This document shows positions 34,439 to 42,786 of a stretch of 64,000 nt of DNA, one piece after another. Source of the stretch: Gramella jeungdoensis (GTDB lineage Bacteria; Bacteroidota; Bacteroidia; Flavobacteriales; Flavobacteriaceae); NCBI RefSeq assembly GCF_023805255.1, contig NZ_JAMSCK010000004.1, positions 248,001 through 312,000 on the forward strand. The letters run 5' to 3'. The position numbers and the translations under genes were made by a program. A model generated the notes under the pieces. The model was not told the DNA's origin and made no database searches. It worked only from the letters and a program-made list of their open reading frames with translations. The stretch's first letter is position 1; each line of letters begins with the position of its first letter.

Positions 34439-34924
34439 ATGAAAAATTTTACTTTTTTACTATTAGCTTTTTTTACTGCCAACTGTTTTGCTCAAAGTTC
34501 AGCATCTGGAACTGCTACCGTTAATGCAGAAATTGTAAGTCCCATAAGCATTACCTCTTCAGGTTCTCTAAATTTTGGGAAAATCGCTCAGGATGCAACT
34601 GCCGGTAATGTGATTATAGATGCCGCAGGAACCAGCAGAACCTTTGACAATTCCAATATGGAAATAAGCACTAGTACTTTTACAGTCCCTACTTTTACGG
34701 TAACCAGGGCGACCGGAATGAGATATGGGGTAACCACATCCGGTGACGTTCTACAGACTGCAGGCGGCGATACCATGACGCTTAATAATATAACTACAAG
34801 TCTTTCATCGACTTCAGGTCTTGCTGACTCAAGTTTTACCGTTGGAGGAACTCTACAGGTTGGTGCAAATCAGGCAACTGGCACTTATACCGGCGATGTG
34901 ACGGTGACGGTTACTTACGAATAG
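34439..34924 (+). CDS. DUF4402 pilin-like secreted protein B (probable major subunit)
   Basis: A 161-residue secreted protein: signal peptide (residues 1-18, FFTANCFAQS) and a DUF4402 beta-sandwich. Conserved points are SLNFGK, the GNVIIDAAGTSR stretch, GGTLQVGANQATGTYTG, and the terminal VTVTYE with a penultimate Tyr. The sequence is unusually rich in Thr, Ser, Gly and Ala, as expected for a repeatedly polymerised subunit. A GC-rich hairpin follows at 34948-34974, between this gene and the assembly genes, which is the position where fimbrial operons often reduce read-through after the major subunit. That it is the major subunit is inferred. Confidence 0.87.
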   Translation: MKNFTFLLLAFFTANCFAQSSASGTATVNAEIVSPISITSSGSLNFGKIAQDATAGNVIIDAAGTSRTFDNSNMEISTSTFTVPTFTVTRATGMRYGVTTSGDVLQTAGGDTMTLNNITTSLSSTSGLADSSFTVGGTLQVGANQATGTYTGDVTVTVTYE

Positions 34925-34947
34925 ACAGAATATAGAATATTATAAAG

Positions 34948-34974
34948 TAACGCCGTCCTGTTACGGCGGCGTTA
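34948..34974 (+). terminator. GC-rich hairpin, possible attenuator in the DUF4402 locus
   Basis: An 8-bp stem TAACGCCG / CGGCGTTA with an 11-nt loop; an alternative CGCCGT / ACGGCG pairing (34951-34968) also exists. It stands 24 bp after the protein B stop and is followed by TTTGTTT, a weak T run. This is more consistent with partial termination or a 3' stability element than with full termination. Confidence 0.6.
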
Positions 34975-35010
34975 TTTGTTTAGTCAACAGTAATCTTTAA
35001 CCGGTAAATT

Positions 35011-35505
35011 ATGAAGAATTCTCTTCTTGTTGTACTCGTATGTTTCTGTTCTGGGATTTATGCCCAATCGTCTTCTTCAACTTCGGTTAACAGTACGGCG
35101 GTGATCGTTGAGCCTATAGAGATCACAAAAAATGTAGACCTGCATTTTGGAAATGTGATTAGTGGTTATAATCCCGGTACACTCATATTGTCTCCTGAAG
35201 GAAGCAGGACAGCTTTTGGAGTGCAACTATCTCCCGCCAATCCCGGTGAAGTAAGTGCCGCCGAAGCTGTGGTTAAACATGGGAATTATAATTACTCGAT
35301 CACCCTGCCAGAGAATTTTACTTTATTCAACGAGGCTAATCCAAATCAGTTCCTGGTTATAGACCGTTTTACGGTAGAGCCGGAGATAACTGGAAACGAT
35401 ACCGATATTTTAAAGATAGGTGCTACTTTAAATCTTGAAGCAAATCAGCCACCTGGTTTTTATACCAATTCATCAGGATTCAATGTCACTGTGACCTATA
35501 ATTGA
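35011..35505 (+). CDS. DUF4402 pilin-like secreted protein C
   Basis: A 164-residue secreted DUF4402 protein: signal peptide (residues 1-18, CSGIYAQSS), PIEITKNVDLHFGNV start of the sandwich, IGATLNLEANQPPGFY near the end and a VTVTYN C terminus with penultimate Tyr. It lacks the Thr/Ser richness of protein B, so it is a candidate minor or linking subunit. It is 41 bp upstream of the chaperone gene and 87 bp after protein B. Confidence 0.86.
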   Translation: MKNSLLVVLVCFCSGIYAQSSSSTSVNSTAVIVEPIEITKNVDLHFGNVISGYNPGTLILSPEGSRTAFGVQLSPANPGEVSAAEAVVKHGNYNYSITLPENFTLFNEANPNQFLVIDRFTVEPEITGNDTDILKIGATLNLEANQPPGFYTNSSGFNVTVTYN

Positions 35506-35546
35506 CCATTTCAAACTTTCAAATGATTTGATTTAAATCTACCCCA

Positions 35547-36359
35547 ATGAAAATAGCTCCCCCCTACCTGCTAACTCTTATTTTTTTATTCATTTTTCAA
35601 TCAGTCTTCGCGCAGGGAGATCTGATGATCATGCCCAAGCGTCTGGTTTTTGACGGCTCTGAAAGGTCTCAGGAAATAAGCCTGGCAAATACGGGAAATG
35701 ATTCCGCTACCTACGCTATTTCATTCCTTCAGTATAAGATGAAGGAAGACGGAAGTTTTGAACAGATTACCGAACCTGAAGACGGACAAAGATTTGCCGA
35801 TAATTTTCTCAGATATTATCCCCGCAGGGTTAGCCTTGCACCAAACGAAGCACAGACCGTGAGACTTCAGCTTACAAGAACAGGAGAAATGAACGAAGGA
35901 GAATACAGGTCACACCTTTATTTCAGGGCTGTGGAAGAACAAACTGCACTGGGTAGTGAAGAGACCAAAGAGAATGACGGCAATATTTCGATTAACATTA
36001 AAACCGTATTTGGAATCAGTATTCCGGTGATCATCAGGAAAGGAACATCTACCACCAAAGTAGACTTAACCAATGTTTCCTTTGACTCCGATAACAAGAT
36101 TATTTCCCTGGATATTGAGAGAGAAGGAAATATGTCGGTTTATGGAAATTTACAGGTTGAACATCATTCTGAAAATATTGTTAGCTCTGAGGTAGGAGTT
36201 GTTAAGGGGGTAGCAGTATATACTCCAAATGAGAAGCGACATTTTTCTTTTCAACTTCAGAATCCGGAAAATATCGAGCTAAAAAAAGGAAAGCTTGTTA
36301 TTAGCTATAGAACCGACAAAGGAAAAGTATTAGCCACAACATCATACGATCTGGAATAA
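35547..36359 (+). CDS. PapD-like periplasmic pilus chaperone
   Basis: A 270-residue exported protein: signal peptide (residues 1-22, FQSVFAQGD) and a two-domain immunoglobulin-like PapD fold. The first domain (about 25-150) has the family pattern: YYPRRVSLAPNEAQTVRLQL matches the FPxxxxLxPxxxxxVR strand that supplies a donor strand to pilins, and EGEYRSHLYFRAVE matches the EYR-hydrophobic pattern. The second domain (about 160-270) ends in TSYDLE. Chaperone-usher chaperones bind subunits in the periplasm and bring them to an outer membrane usher; four DUF4402 candidates and an usher-like barrel flank it. It ends 3 bp before the large surface protein gene, so these are co-translated. Confidence 0.86.
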   Translation: MKIAPPYLLTLIFLFIFQSVFAQGDLMIMPKRLVFDGSERSQEISLANTGNDSATYAISFLQYKMKEDGSFEQITEPEDGQRFADNFLRYYPRRVSLAPNEAQTVRLQLTRTGEMNEGEYRSHLYFRAVEEQTALGSEETKENDGNISINIKTVFGISIPVIIRKGTSTTKVDLTNVSFDSDNKIISLDIEREGNMSVYGNLQVEHHSENIVSSEVGVVKGVAVYTPNEKRHFSFQLQNPENIELKKGKLVISYRTDKGKVLATTSYDLE

Positions 36360-36362
36360 AAA

Positions 36363-39044
36363 ATGCCCTTTGCCCCACTAAAAAAATCATTCTTTTTCAT
36401 AATCTGCTTTTTAAACTTATTGCAGGTTTGGGGACAGACAGATGGTACCATTTCAGGTAGCCATACCATCCCTGTGGGAACCACCGAAGAATATAATAAC
36501 CTCTACCTCGACAATAATAATAGCGACCTTGTTGTAAATGGAACTCTTATCGTTCATGGAGATCTTATTATGAGCGGGAATAAGGCGCAGTTCTCAATGG
36601 GGGATTCTGCTTTTGTTCTGGTGTATGGGAATTTTGAAGCTTCAAACCTCGTAAATGTTTCAGTCTCCAGTTATCTTATTATTCAGGGAAATTTTATAAG
36701 AAACTCGGGATCTAGCCAGGGTACCCTGGATATCAGTGAAGGCAATATTTATATTTTTGGAGAAGTAGACGGATGGCCGGCAGATTTCACTACCTGTCCC
36801 GATTATGACGGAAGTACAGAGACCAGAACTACCGATAATTGTGACTTCGGAACCGAGGAAGACCTGGAAGATAACATAGAGAGTTTTCCTCCCGAATATA
36901 CAGAAAAACTGAATTGCTACAATGTGGAAGATCCTACCGATGAGTCAGCCTGTATTGGTGATTCTGTGACCTTTTCAGTGAATGATATAGTGGGTGTAAA
37001 TTATCAATGGCAGTTAAAGCCTACTTCTGGAACAGACTATACTGATATTGGAACTAATTCTTCGTCCATTACTCTTCCCGATGTAACCACGAGTATGTCG
37101 GGTAACCTGTACAGGGTTGTGGTAAGAAACCAGGATACAACCGCCGCAGGTTGTAAGCTTACTGTCTCCAACCCGGCAAGCCTTACCGTTAAAACGAACA
37201 ATGAATGGACAGGATCTATAAACTCGGACTGGAATACCGCAGAAAACTGGCTTTGTAATTATATTCCTAATCTGACTTCAGATATAATTATTCCCTCTGG
37301 GCTGGCTAACTACCCGGTTCTTAATACAGGTGATGCTGGAAAAGTGAAGGATCTTATTTTAGAAACCGGGGCCAGCATCCAAATTATTAATAACACGCTG
37401 GAGATAGCTGGAAATATTACCAGTTCTGGTTCCGTTGATTCCGCTTCCGGAAAAATAAAAATGAGCGGGACAGCTGCACAGAGTATTCCATCCAATCTGT
37501 TCCTTAATAATAGAATTGAAGACCTGGAGATCAATAATGCTAATGGGGTCACTTCAAATGCTGTTGTTGAGCTTACCGGTTCTTTAAAAGTTACTGTGGG
37601 CACCTTTTATACGAATAATAATTTCACGCTGGTTTCTGATAGTATACAAACCGGCCTCATTGATGGTTCGGGGAATGGAGAAGTTATTGGCCAAGTTAAG
37701 ATGCAGAGATATATAAATCCTGCGTTTGGCTATAAATACATTAGTTCTCCTTTCAGCAATTCCACCGTAGGAGATTTTTCAGCATATATAAACCTGTCAT
37801 CAGGTTTTCCTCTTATTTATAGATATGATGAAAACCGAAAGGATTCTAATAATAATGATACCTCAGGCTGGGAAGCTTATACAAATACTGCATCTGCCCT
37901 GAATATTATGGAAGGCTATGCGGTTAATTTAGGTAGTGCCTCAACTCCGATTACCATTGAGCTAAGCGGGACGGTAAATAATGGTGACTATCAGAAGAAC
38001 CTGATAAACCATAACGGAAAGTATACCAAAGGTTTTCACCTGGTTGGAAATCCATACCCCTCTCCTATCGACTGGAATTCCGCGTCGGGATGGACAAAGA
38101 ACAACGTTGACGATGCTGTATATTTCTTCAGGGCCGATGTAATTGACCAGTACACCGGTACTTATTCTTCGTTTGTAAATGGAATTTCCAGCAGTGATGG
38201 TAATAGCTCCAATATAATTCCCTCCATGCAGGGCTTCTTTGTGCATGTTAGCGATCCGTCAACAGGTATATATCCTTCAAGTGGAACTTTAGGGATGACA
38301 AATGAAGTAAGGGTCAACGATTTTGGCCAGCAGTTCATTAAAGCAACCAGCACACCGAAAGAGCTGATTCGTATCTCTGCTTCGCTTAATGAAAATAGTG
38401 CCAGGGATGAAATGGTGATCTATTTTGACCAATCGGCTTCTGTTAATTTTGAAAAGGAAAAGGATGCCTTGAAACTTCTTAATACCAATTATGAGGTGCC
38501 TAATCTATACACCATTACCCCCGAAGGAAAAGAACTTTCGATCAATGCAATTTCCAGCTCCATGATCAAGAGTTCAGAAAAGGTCCCGTTGGGTCTACTA
38601 GTTGAAAAGGAAGGCATGATGACAATTAGCCTTCAGGAAATACAGAATCTGTCAGCAAATCTGAAAATCTACCTTATTGATGAGGAAAAAGCCACTTATG
38701 TAAACCTTAACGAAGAGGATTATAAGTTCCACACCGGGAAAGCTGAATATGATTCTCGTTTCTACCTTTCTTTTAGCACGGCCGGATTACCCGAAATAGA
38801 GATATTTCAGGAGCCTTTTAGCCTGATGAATACAGGACAGGAGATCGGAATAAAAATGAACCTGCAGGAAAAGGAAAGTGGTCTTTTAATGATCTGTAAC
38901 ATCGCGGGACAGTTAATAGATGTGAGAAAAGTACAAGGAAAGGAAGACATAAATATTCAGGGAATAAAGAGTAACGGCGTTTACATGGTAAGCTATATCT
39001 CAGGGAACAGAAAATTCTCAAAAAAAGTCCTGGTCAAAAAATGA
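36363..39044 (+). CDS. large surface protein with Ig-like region and T9SS type A sorting domain
   Basis: An 893-residue exported protein. Signal peptide about 1-24 (LQVWGQTD). Residues about 25-175 resemble a beta-helix (NLYLDNNNSDLVVNGTLIVHG). An Ig-like stretch (about 195-280) includes CIGDSVTFSV and YQWQLKP, then WTGSINSDWNTAENWLC, a module common in Bacteroidota surface proteins. About 430-640 is a further beta-rich region. The last 80 residues are a type A T9SS sorting domain ending GNRKFSKKVLVKK. T9SS cargo is exported across the outer membrane and attached to the cell surface. Its place between the pilus chaperone (3 bp) and DUF4402 D (7 bp) suggests a tip adhesin or anchoring protein for the same structure; this is inference. 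Confidence 0.88.
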   Translation: MPFAPLKKSFFFIICFLNLLQVWGQTDGTISGSHTIPVGTTEEYNNLYLDNNNSDLVVNGTLIVHGDLIMSGNKAQFSMGDSAFVLVYGNFEASNLVNVSVSSYLIIQGNFIRNSGSSQGTLDISEGNIYIFGEVDGWPADFTTCPDYDGSTETRTTDNCDFGTEEDLEDNIESFPPEYTEKLNCYNVEDPTDESACIGDSVTFSVNDIVGVNYQWQLKPTSGTDYTDIGTNSSSITLPDVTTSMSGNLYRVVVRNQDTTAAGCKLTVSNPASLTVKTNNEWTGSINSDWNTAENWLCNYIPNLTSDIIIPSGLANYPVLNTGDAGKVKDLILETGASIQIINNTLEIAGNITSSGSVDSASGKIKMSGTAAQSIPSNLFLNNRIEDLEINNANGVTSNAVVELTGSLKVTVGTFYTNNNFTLVSDSIQTGLIDGSGNGEVIGQVKMQRYINPAFGYKYISSPFSNSTVGDFSAYINLSSGFPLIYRYDENRKDSNNNDTSGWEAYTNTASALNIMEGYAVNLGSASTPITIELSGTVNNGDYQKNLINHNGKYTKGFHLVGNPYPSPIDWNSASGWTKNNVDDAVYFFRADVIDQYTGTYSSFVNGISSSDGNSSNIIPSMQGFFVHVSDPSTGIYPSSGTLGMTNEVRVNDFGQQFIKATSTPKELIRISASLNENSARDEMVIYFDQSASVNFEKEKDALKLLNTNYEVPNLYTITPEGKELSINAISSSMIKSSEKVPLGLLVEKEGMMTISLQEIQNLSANLKIYLIDEEKATYVNLNEEDYKFHTGKAEYDSRFYLSFSTAGLPEIEIFQEPFSLMNTGQEIGIKMNLQEKESGLLMICNIAGQLIDVRKVQGKEDINIQGIKSNGVYMVSYISGNRKFSKKVLVKK

Positions 39045-39051
39045 TAAGAAG

Positions 39052-39549
39052 ATGAAGAATCTCCAAGAAATCATCCTGCTATTTTTCCTGTGCCTTTTAG
39101 GGAATTACGGAATGACAGCCCAGGAAAACCCACCTATTCCGGTACAGGTAGAAGTAAATACTGCACAGTTTCTGAATTTTGGAGCTTTTACTGTTGGAGA
39201 TGCCGGGGGAACTGTAAGCGTTGACCATAACGGAACAAGAACCTGGACGGGCGATGTAACCCTGCTTAACAATGGCACGGTCTCTCCTGCCCTTTATGAT
39301 GTGTACGCAAATCCCGGCACCATCATAAACATTACCCATCCCGCTTCGTTCGAGCTCACAGGAACCAGCGGCCAGAAGATCAGTCTTGAAATAAACAGTT
39401 ATAGTACCGGTAATACATTCATAAGCACTCAAAACCCAACGATCCCTAATTCGGTCTATATAGGGGGAACTCTTATTCTGGGGAGTTCTTCGGCTAATGG
39501 ACCAGGTAATTATAGTGGTACAATAAATATCACCTTCAATCAGCAATAA
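39052..39549 (+). CDS. DUF4402 pilin-like secreted protein D
   Basis: A 165-residue secreted DUF4402 protein: signal peptide (residues 1-22, NYGMTAQEN), FLNFGAFTVGDAGGTVSVD start, IGGTLILGSSSANGPGNYSG near the end. The C-terminal strand reads INITFNQQ, with Phe in place of the penultimate Tyr of the other three, so it may bind the chaperone differently. It is 7 bp after the T9SS gene and 18 bp before the usher gene. Confidence 0.86.
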   Translation: MKNLQEIILLFFLCLLGNYGMTAQENPPIPVQVEVNTAQFLNFGAFTVGDAGGTVSVDHNGTRTWTGDVTLLNNGTVSPALYDVYANPGTIINITHPASFELTGTSGQKISLEINSYSTGNTFISTQNPTIPNSVYIGGTLILGSSSANGPGNYSGTINITFNQQ

Positions 39550-39567
39550 AGAATACCTCCCGGCTAA

Positions 39568-42147
39568 ATGAGCTTGATTTTTAAAGACAGATATTCAAAT
39601 TATTTTTTCGGTATCAGTCTGGTGCTTATGTTCTTCAGTGGATTCGTTGCTAAAGCACAGGAATTAAATGACTATGATGAGCTTATAGTGGATCTATCTG
39701 CTCCAAGGATCGGGATGATCGAGATGCCTATTGCAATTAAAGGGCAATCTGCATTTATCTCGGTGACCGATCTCTTTAATGCTTTTGCAATAAAAAATGA
39801 ATATGATTCCACCAGGCAGAAAATCAGTGGGTTCATCATTTCTCCTGATGCAACATATACCATAGATCCGGCGGGCAATCAGATTATTTATAAAAACGAA
39901 TCCTACACCATTTCAGATGACGACTTTATAAAAACCCCTACCACACTTTATTTAAGGTCTGATCTTTTCGGAAGCATCTTCGGACTGTATACAAATTTCA
40001 GCTTCAGAAGACTTTCTTTAGATCTGAAAACAGATCTTGATCTGCCCATTTTCAAAAAGTTAAGGCAGGAAGAGTTAAGAAGCAACCTGAATGAAGTTAA
40101 GGGCATTGTAGAACCAGACACGATAATAGAAAGAAAATATCCTTTCTTTAAAGGAGGGATGCTGGATTGGGGCGTGGTAACAACTCAGCAAACCAATGGT
40201 ATGGACGATAACCGGTTTAACCTGGGATTGGGAACCATGATCGCCGGTGGGGAGACCAATGTGCTTTTGAATTATTCCAGCCGGGTTCCTTTTACTTCAA
40301 GAAACCAGTTCTATCAATGGCGATATGTAAATAACGACAGTAAACTTTTTAAACAGGTAACCGCCGGTAAAATCTTCACCGGGGCAACATCCTCCCTGTT
40401 TGCACCGGTTGTTGGGGTGCAGTTTAGCAATACGCCTTTACTTAACCGAAGGTCTTACGGAACGTATATACTGAATGATTATACTGAACCCAGATGGACG
40501 GTAGAGCTTTATGTGAACAATGTACTTGTGGATTACACGCAGGCCGATGCCTCCGGTTTTTATAGTTTTGAGGTTCCGTTAATGTACGGGAATACTAATG
40601 TAGACCTAAGGTTTTATGGCCCTTATGGCGAAGAGCGAACCGAAGCGAGAGTGATCAATATTCCATATACATTCATTCCGAAAAATGAGCTCCAGTACAC
40701 TTTAAGCGCAGGGGTCGTAGAAGATGACGATAATCGTAGATTTTCCAGGTTTGCCCTGAATTACGGACTTTCCAATAGTATTACTTTTGGTGGTGGAGTG
40801 GAATATCTTTCAGAAGTGAGCAGCGGTGAGGTAATGCCTTTTGTTAATACCTCGGTTAAACTTGCACCTAACCTACTGCTTTCAGCCGAATATAATTACG
40901 GGGTAAAGGGTGAAGGACTTTTAAGTTATCGTACTCCATCCAGTATGCAATTCGATCTTAATTATACCAAATATCATAAAGATCAAACGGCAATAAATTA
41001 TAATTACCTGGAGGAGCGGGAATTCAGCTTTTCATCTCCTATCAGAAGTCGGGCTTTCTCTGCATTTACACGGTTTAGCGTGAACCAGATCATTCTCCCG
41101 ACCACGGAGTTCACCACGGCTCAGCTTCTACTGTCGGGTGTTCTTTTTGGGGTAAGCACCAATCTTACCACCTATGCTATTTACAATGATCGCGTTAAAG
41201 ACCCAACGATATACAGCAGCATTGCCCAGACCTACAGGTTGCCCTATCAGGTCTTATTCTCACCCCAAATTCAATACGATCTCGGTGATCAGGCTGTAAG
41301 AAATATTAACCTTGAACTGGAAAGAGTAATCTTTGACCGTGGTTTTCTAAACCTGTCTTATGAGAACAATTTCCTAAGGAATGCATATACCTTCGAAATT
41401 GGACTAAGATATACATTCAATTTTGCTCAAACCGCGCTTACTTCCAGAATTGGAAACAGGAATTCCTCCTTTATCCAGTCAGCCCGCGGAAGTCTTCGAT
41501 ATGATGATAATGTGGGTTACCTGGGATCAAGTAACCGTCCCGGGGTTGCCCGTGGCGGAATTACCCTTATTCCATTCCTCGATTTAAATGAGAATGGAAA
41601 ACAGGATCTAATGGAACCCGGTGTGCCAGGTCTTGAACTAAAATCAAATCCAGGCATTCTTACCTATAATAAGGAAAAGACCATTCTAAGGATAAATGAC
41701 CTGCAGCCATATACAAATCTGTTCATAGAGATCGAACCTACCAGTCTGGACAATATTGCATGGAATATTGAGAATACCCGTATTTCCCTGGAAACAGTGC
41801 CTAACCAGTATAAGGCTGTCTATATTCCTGTAAATGTGATGGGAGAAGTTTCAGGTTTTGTTTATCTAAAAGATGAAAAAGGGACTCATGGTCAGGGAAG
41901 GATCCTGGTAAATATCTATGACGAAAATGCTAAAAAGGTGAAAAGTATTCTAACAGAAGGAGACGGATATTTCAATTACCTGGGTTTAAACCCCGGGATA
42001 TACACGGCTGAAGTTGATAAAGACCAACTGGAAGACCTGAATTTTAAAAGCTCTCCTCCCAGCCTGAGTTTCGAAATAGAGATGAGCGAATATGGTGATA
42101 TTGTAGATGATATTGAGTTTACGCTGAAAGCATCAGGAACCGAATAA
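39568..42147 (+). CDS. usher-like outer membrane protein (chaperone-usher assembly platform)
   Basis: An 859-residue exported protein with signal peptide (about 1-31, FVAKAQEL). The N-terminal region (about 35-180) could serve as the chaperone-binding domain. From about 185 to 730 there are long runs of alternating polar and hydrophobic residues typical of a beta-barrel. At about 305-365 lies WTVELYVNNVLVDYTQADASG followed by VPLMYGNTNVDLRFYGPYGE, matching the plug domain pattern of FimD/PapC ushers. A C-terminal carboxypeptidase-regulatory-like domain (about 755-855, DGYFNYLGLNPGIYTAEV) corresponds to the usher C-terminal domain. Size is close to proteobacterial ushers (800-850). It ends 2 bp before the convergent Gre gene. 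Confidence 0.82.
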   Translation: MSLIFKDRYSNYFFGISLVLMFFSGFVAKAQELNDYDELIVDLSAPRIGMIEMPIAIKGQSAFISVTDLFNAFAIKNEYDSTRQKISGFIISPDATYTIDPAGNQIIYKNESYTISDDDFIKTPTTLYLRSDLFGSIFGLYTNFSFRRLSLDLKTDLDLPIFKKLRQEELRSNLNEVKGIVEPDTIIERKYPFFKGGMLDWGVVTTQQTNGMDDNRFNLGLGTMIAGGETNVLLNYSSRVPFTSRNQFYQWRYVNNDSKLFKQVTAGKIFTGATSSLFAPVVGVQFSNTPLLNRRSYGTYILNDYTEPRWTVELYVNNVLVDYTQADASGFYSFEVPLMYGNTNVDLRFYGPYGEERTEARVINIPYTFIPKNELQYTLSAGVVEDDDNRRFSRFALNYGLSNSITFGGGVEYLSEVSSGEVMPFVNTSVKLAPNLLLSAEYNYGVKGEGLLSYRTPSSMQFDLNYTKYHKDQTAINYNYLEEREFSFSSPIRSRAFSAFTRFSVNQIILPTTEFTTAQLLLSGVLFGVSTNLTTYAIYNDRVKDPTIYSSIAQTYRLPYQVLFSPQIQYDLGDQAVRNINLELERVIFDRGFLNLSYENNFLRNAYTFEIGLRYTFNFAQTALTSRIGNRNSSFIQSARGSLRYDDNVGYLGSSNRPGVARGGITLIPFLDLNENGKQDLMEPGVPGLELKSNPGILTYNKEKTILRINDLQPYTNLFIEIEPTSLDNIAWNIENTRISLETVPNQYKAVYIPVNVMGEVSGFVYLKDEKGTHGQGRILVNIYDENAKKVKSILTEGDGYFNYLGLNPGIYTAEVDKDQLEDLNFKSSPPSLSFEIEMSEYGDIVDDIEFTLKASGTE

Positions 42148-42149
42148 GA

Positions 42150-42650
42150 TCAGTAGGATATTTTGAGGATCTTTAAACGTCTGACTTCTTTGCCTAAATT
42201 AAATTGGGCGACTTCCTCCAGCTTTTTGCCGGTAATAGCCCTTGCAAGAGGTGCTACGAATGCGATCTTTTTCTTTTTAATATCGGCTTCATCCACTCCA
42301 ACGATTTGAAATTCCTGCTTCTGCCCAGAGTCAAGATTTTCCAACTCAACCTTTGCTCCAAATCTAACTTCATCCTCAGGCTGATCCGCAGGTTTTAATA
42401 ACCGGGCTGTATTTAACCTTTCGGTTAGTAAATTTATCTTTCCATCGATCAAAGCCTGGGTTCTTCTCTTTTCAGTATCATTTTCTGCCACAATATTTGC
42501 ACGTTCCTGTTCCAGTTGCATCATCTCAGCCTTTAGGTCTTCAAGTCCTGCGGGCGTAACATAATTGGTCTCACCTGCCGGCAAGGCGGCTCTGGGCGGT
42601 ATCAATGGTGGTTCTTCCTGGTCTCCCTCCTTTACAAATCCTCTGCTCAT
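42150..42650 (-). CDS. GreA/GreB-like transcript cleavage factor
   Basis: A 166-residue protein with a coiled-coil hairpin (about 30-100, GLEDLKAEMMQLEQERANIV then EKRRTQALIDGKINLLTERL) that would enter the RNA polymerase secondary channel, and a C-terminal FKBP-like domain (about 105-166) with FVAPLARAITGKKLEEVAQF. The acidic coil-tip pair of GreA is not obvious (AENDTEKRR, with Glu and Asp present), so cleavage-stimulating activity is likely but not certain. An N-terminal PLIPPRAALP extension is like GreB relatives in Bacteroidota. Confidence 0.85.
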   Translation of the reverse strand: MSRGFVKEGDQEEPPLIPPRAALPAGETNYVTPAGLEDLKAEMMQLEQERANIVAENDTEKRRTQALIDGKINLLTERLNTARLLKPADQPEDEVRFGAKVELENLDSGQKQEFQIVGVDEADIKKKKIAFVAPLARAITGKKLEEVAQFNLGKEVRRLKILKISY

Positions 42651-42786
42651 AATTTGCAGTTTAATGAGTAATCTATGAAATTTAATAGAAATTACTGAAA
42701 CGACCTTTTGCCTAAGATCATAAATATTTCTGAAAGCTTATTACGCTGTTTGGCAAAGAACTATTTTTAGTAGTTTAATATTAATT

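Noticed and set aside
39097-39546. 149-codon frame antisense to DUF4402 D
   Set aside because: Mirror of a conserved secreted protein frame; Cys/Ile-rich composition typical of a shadow frame.
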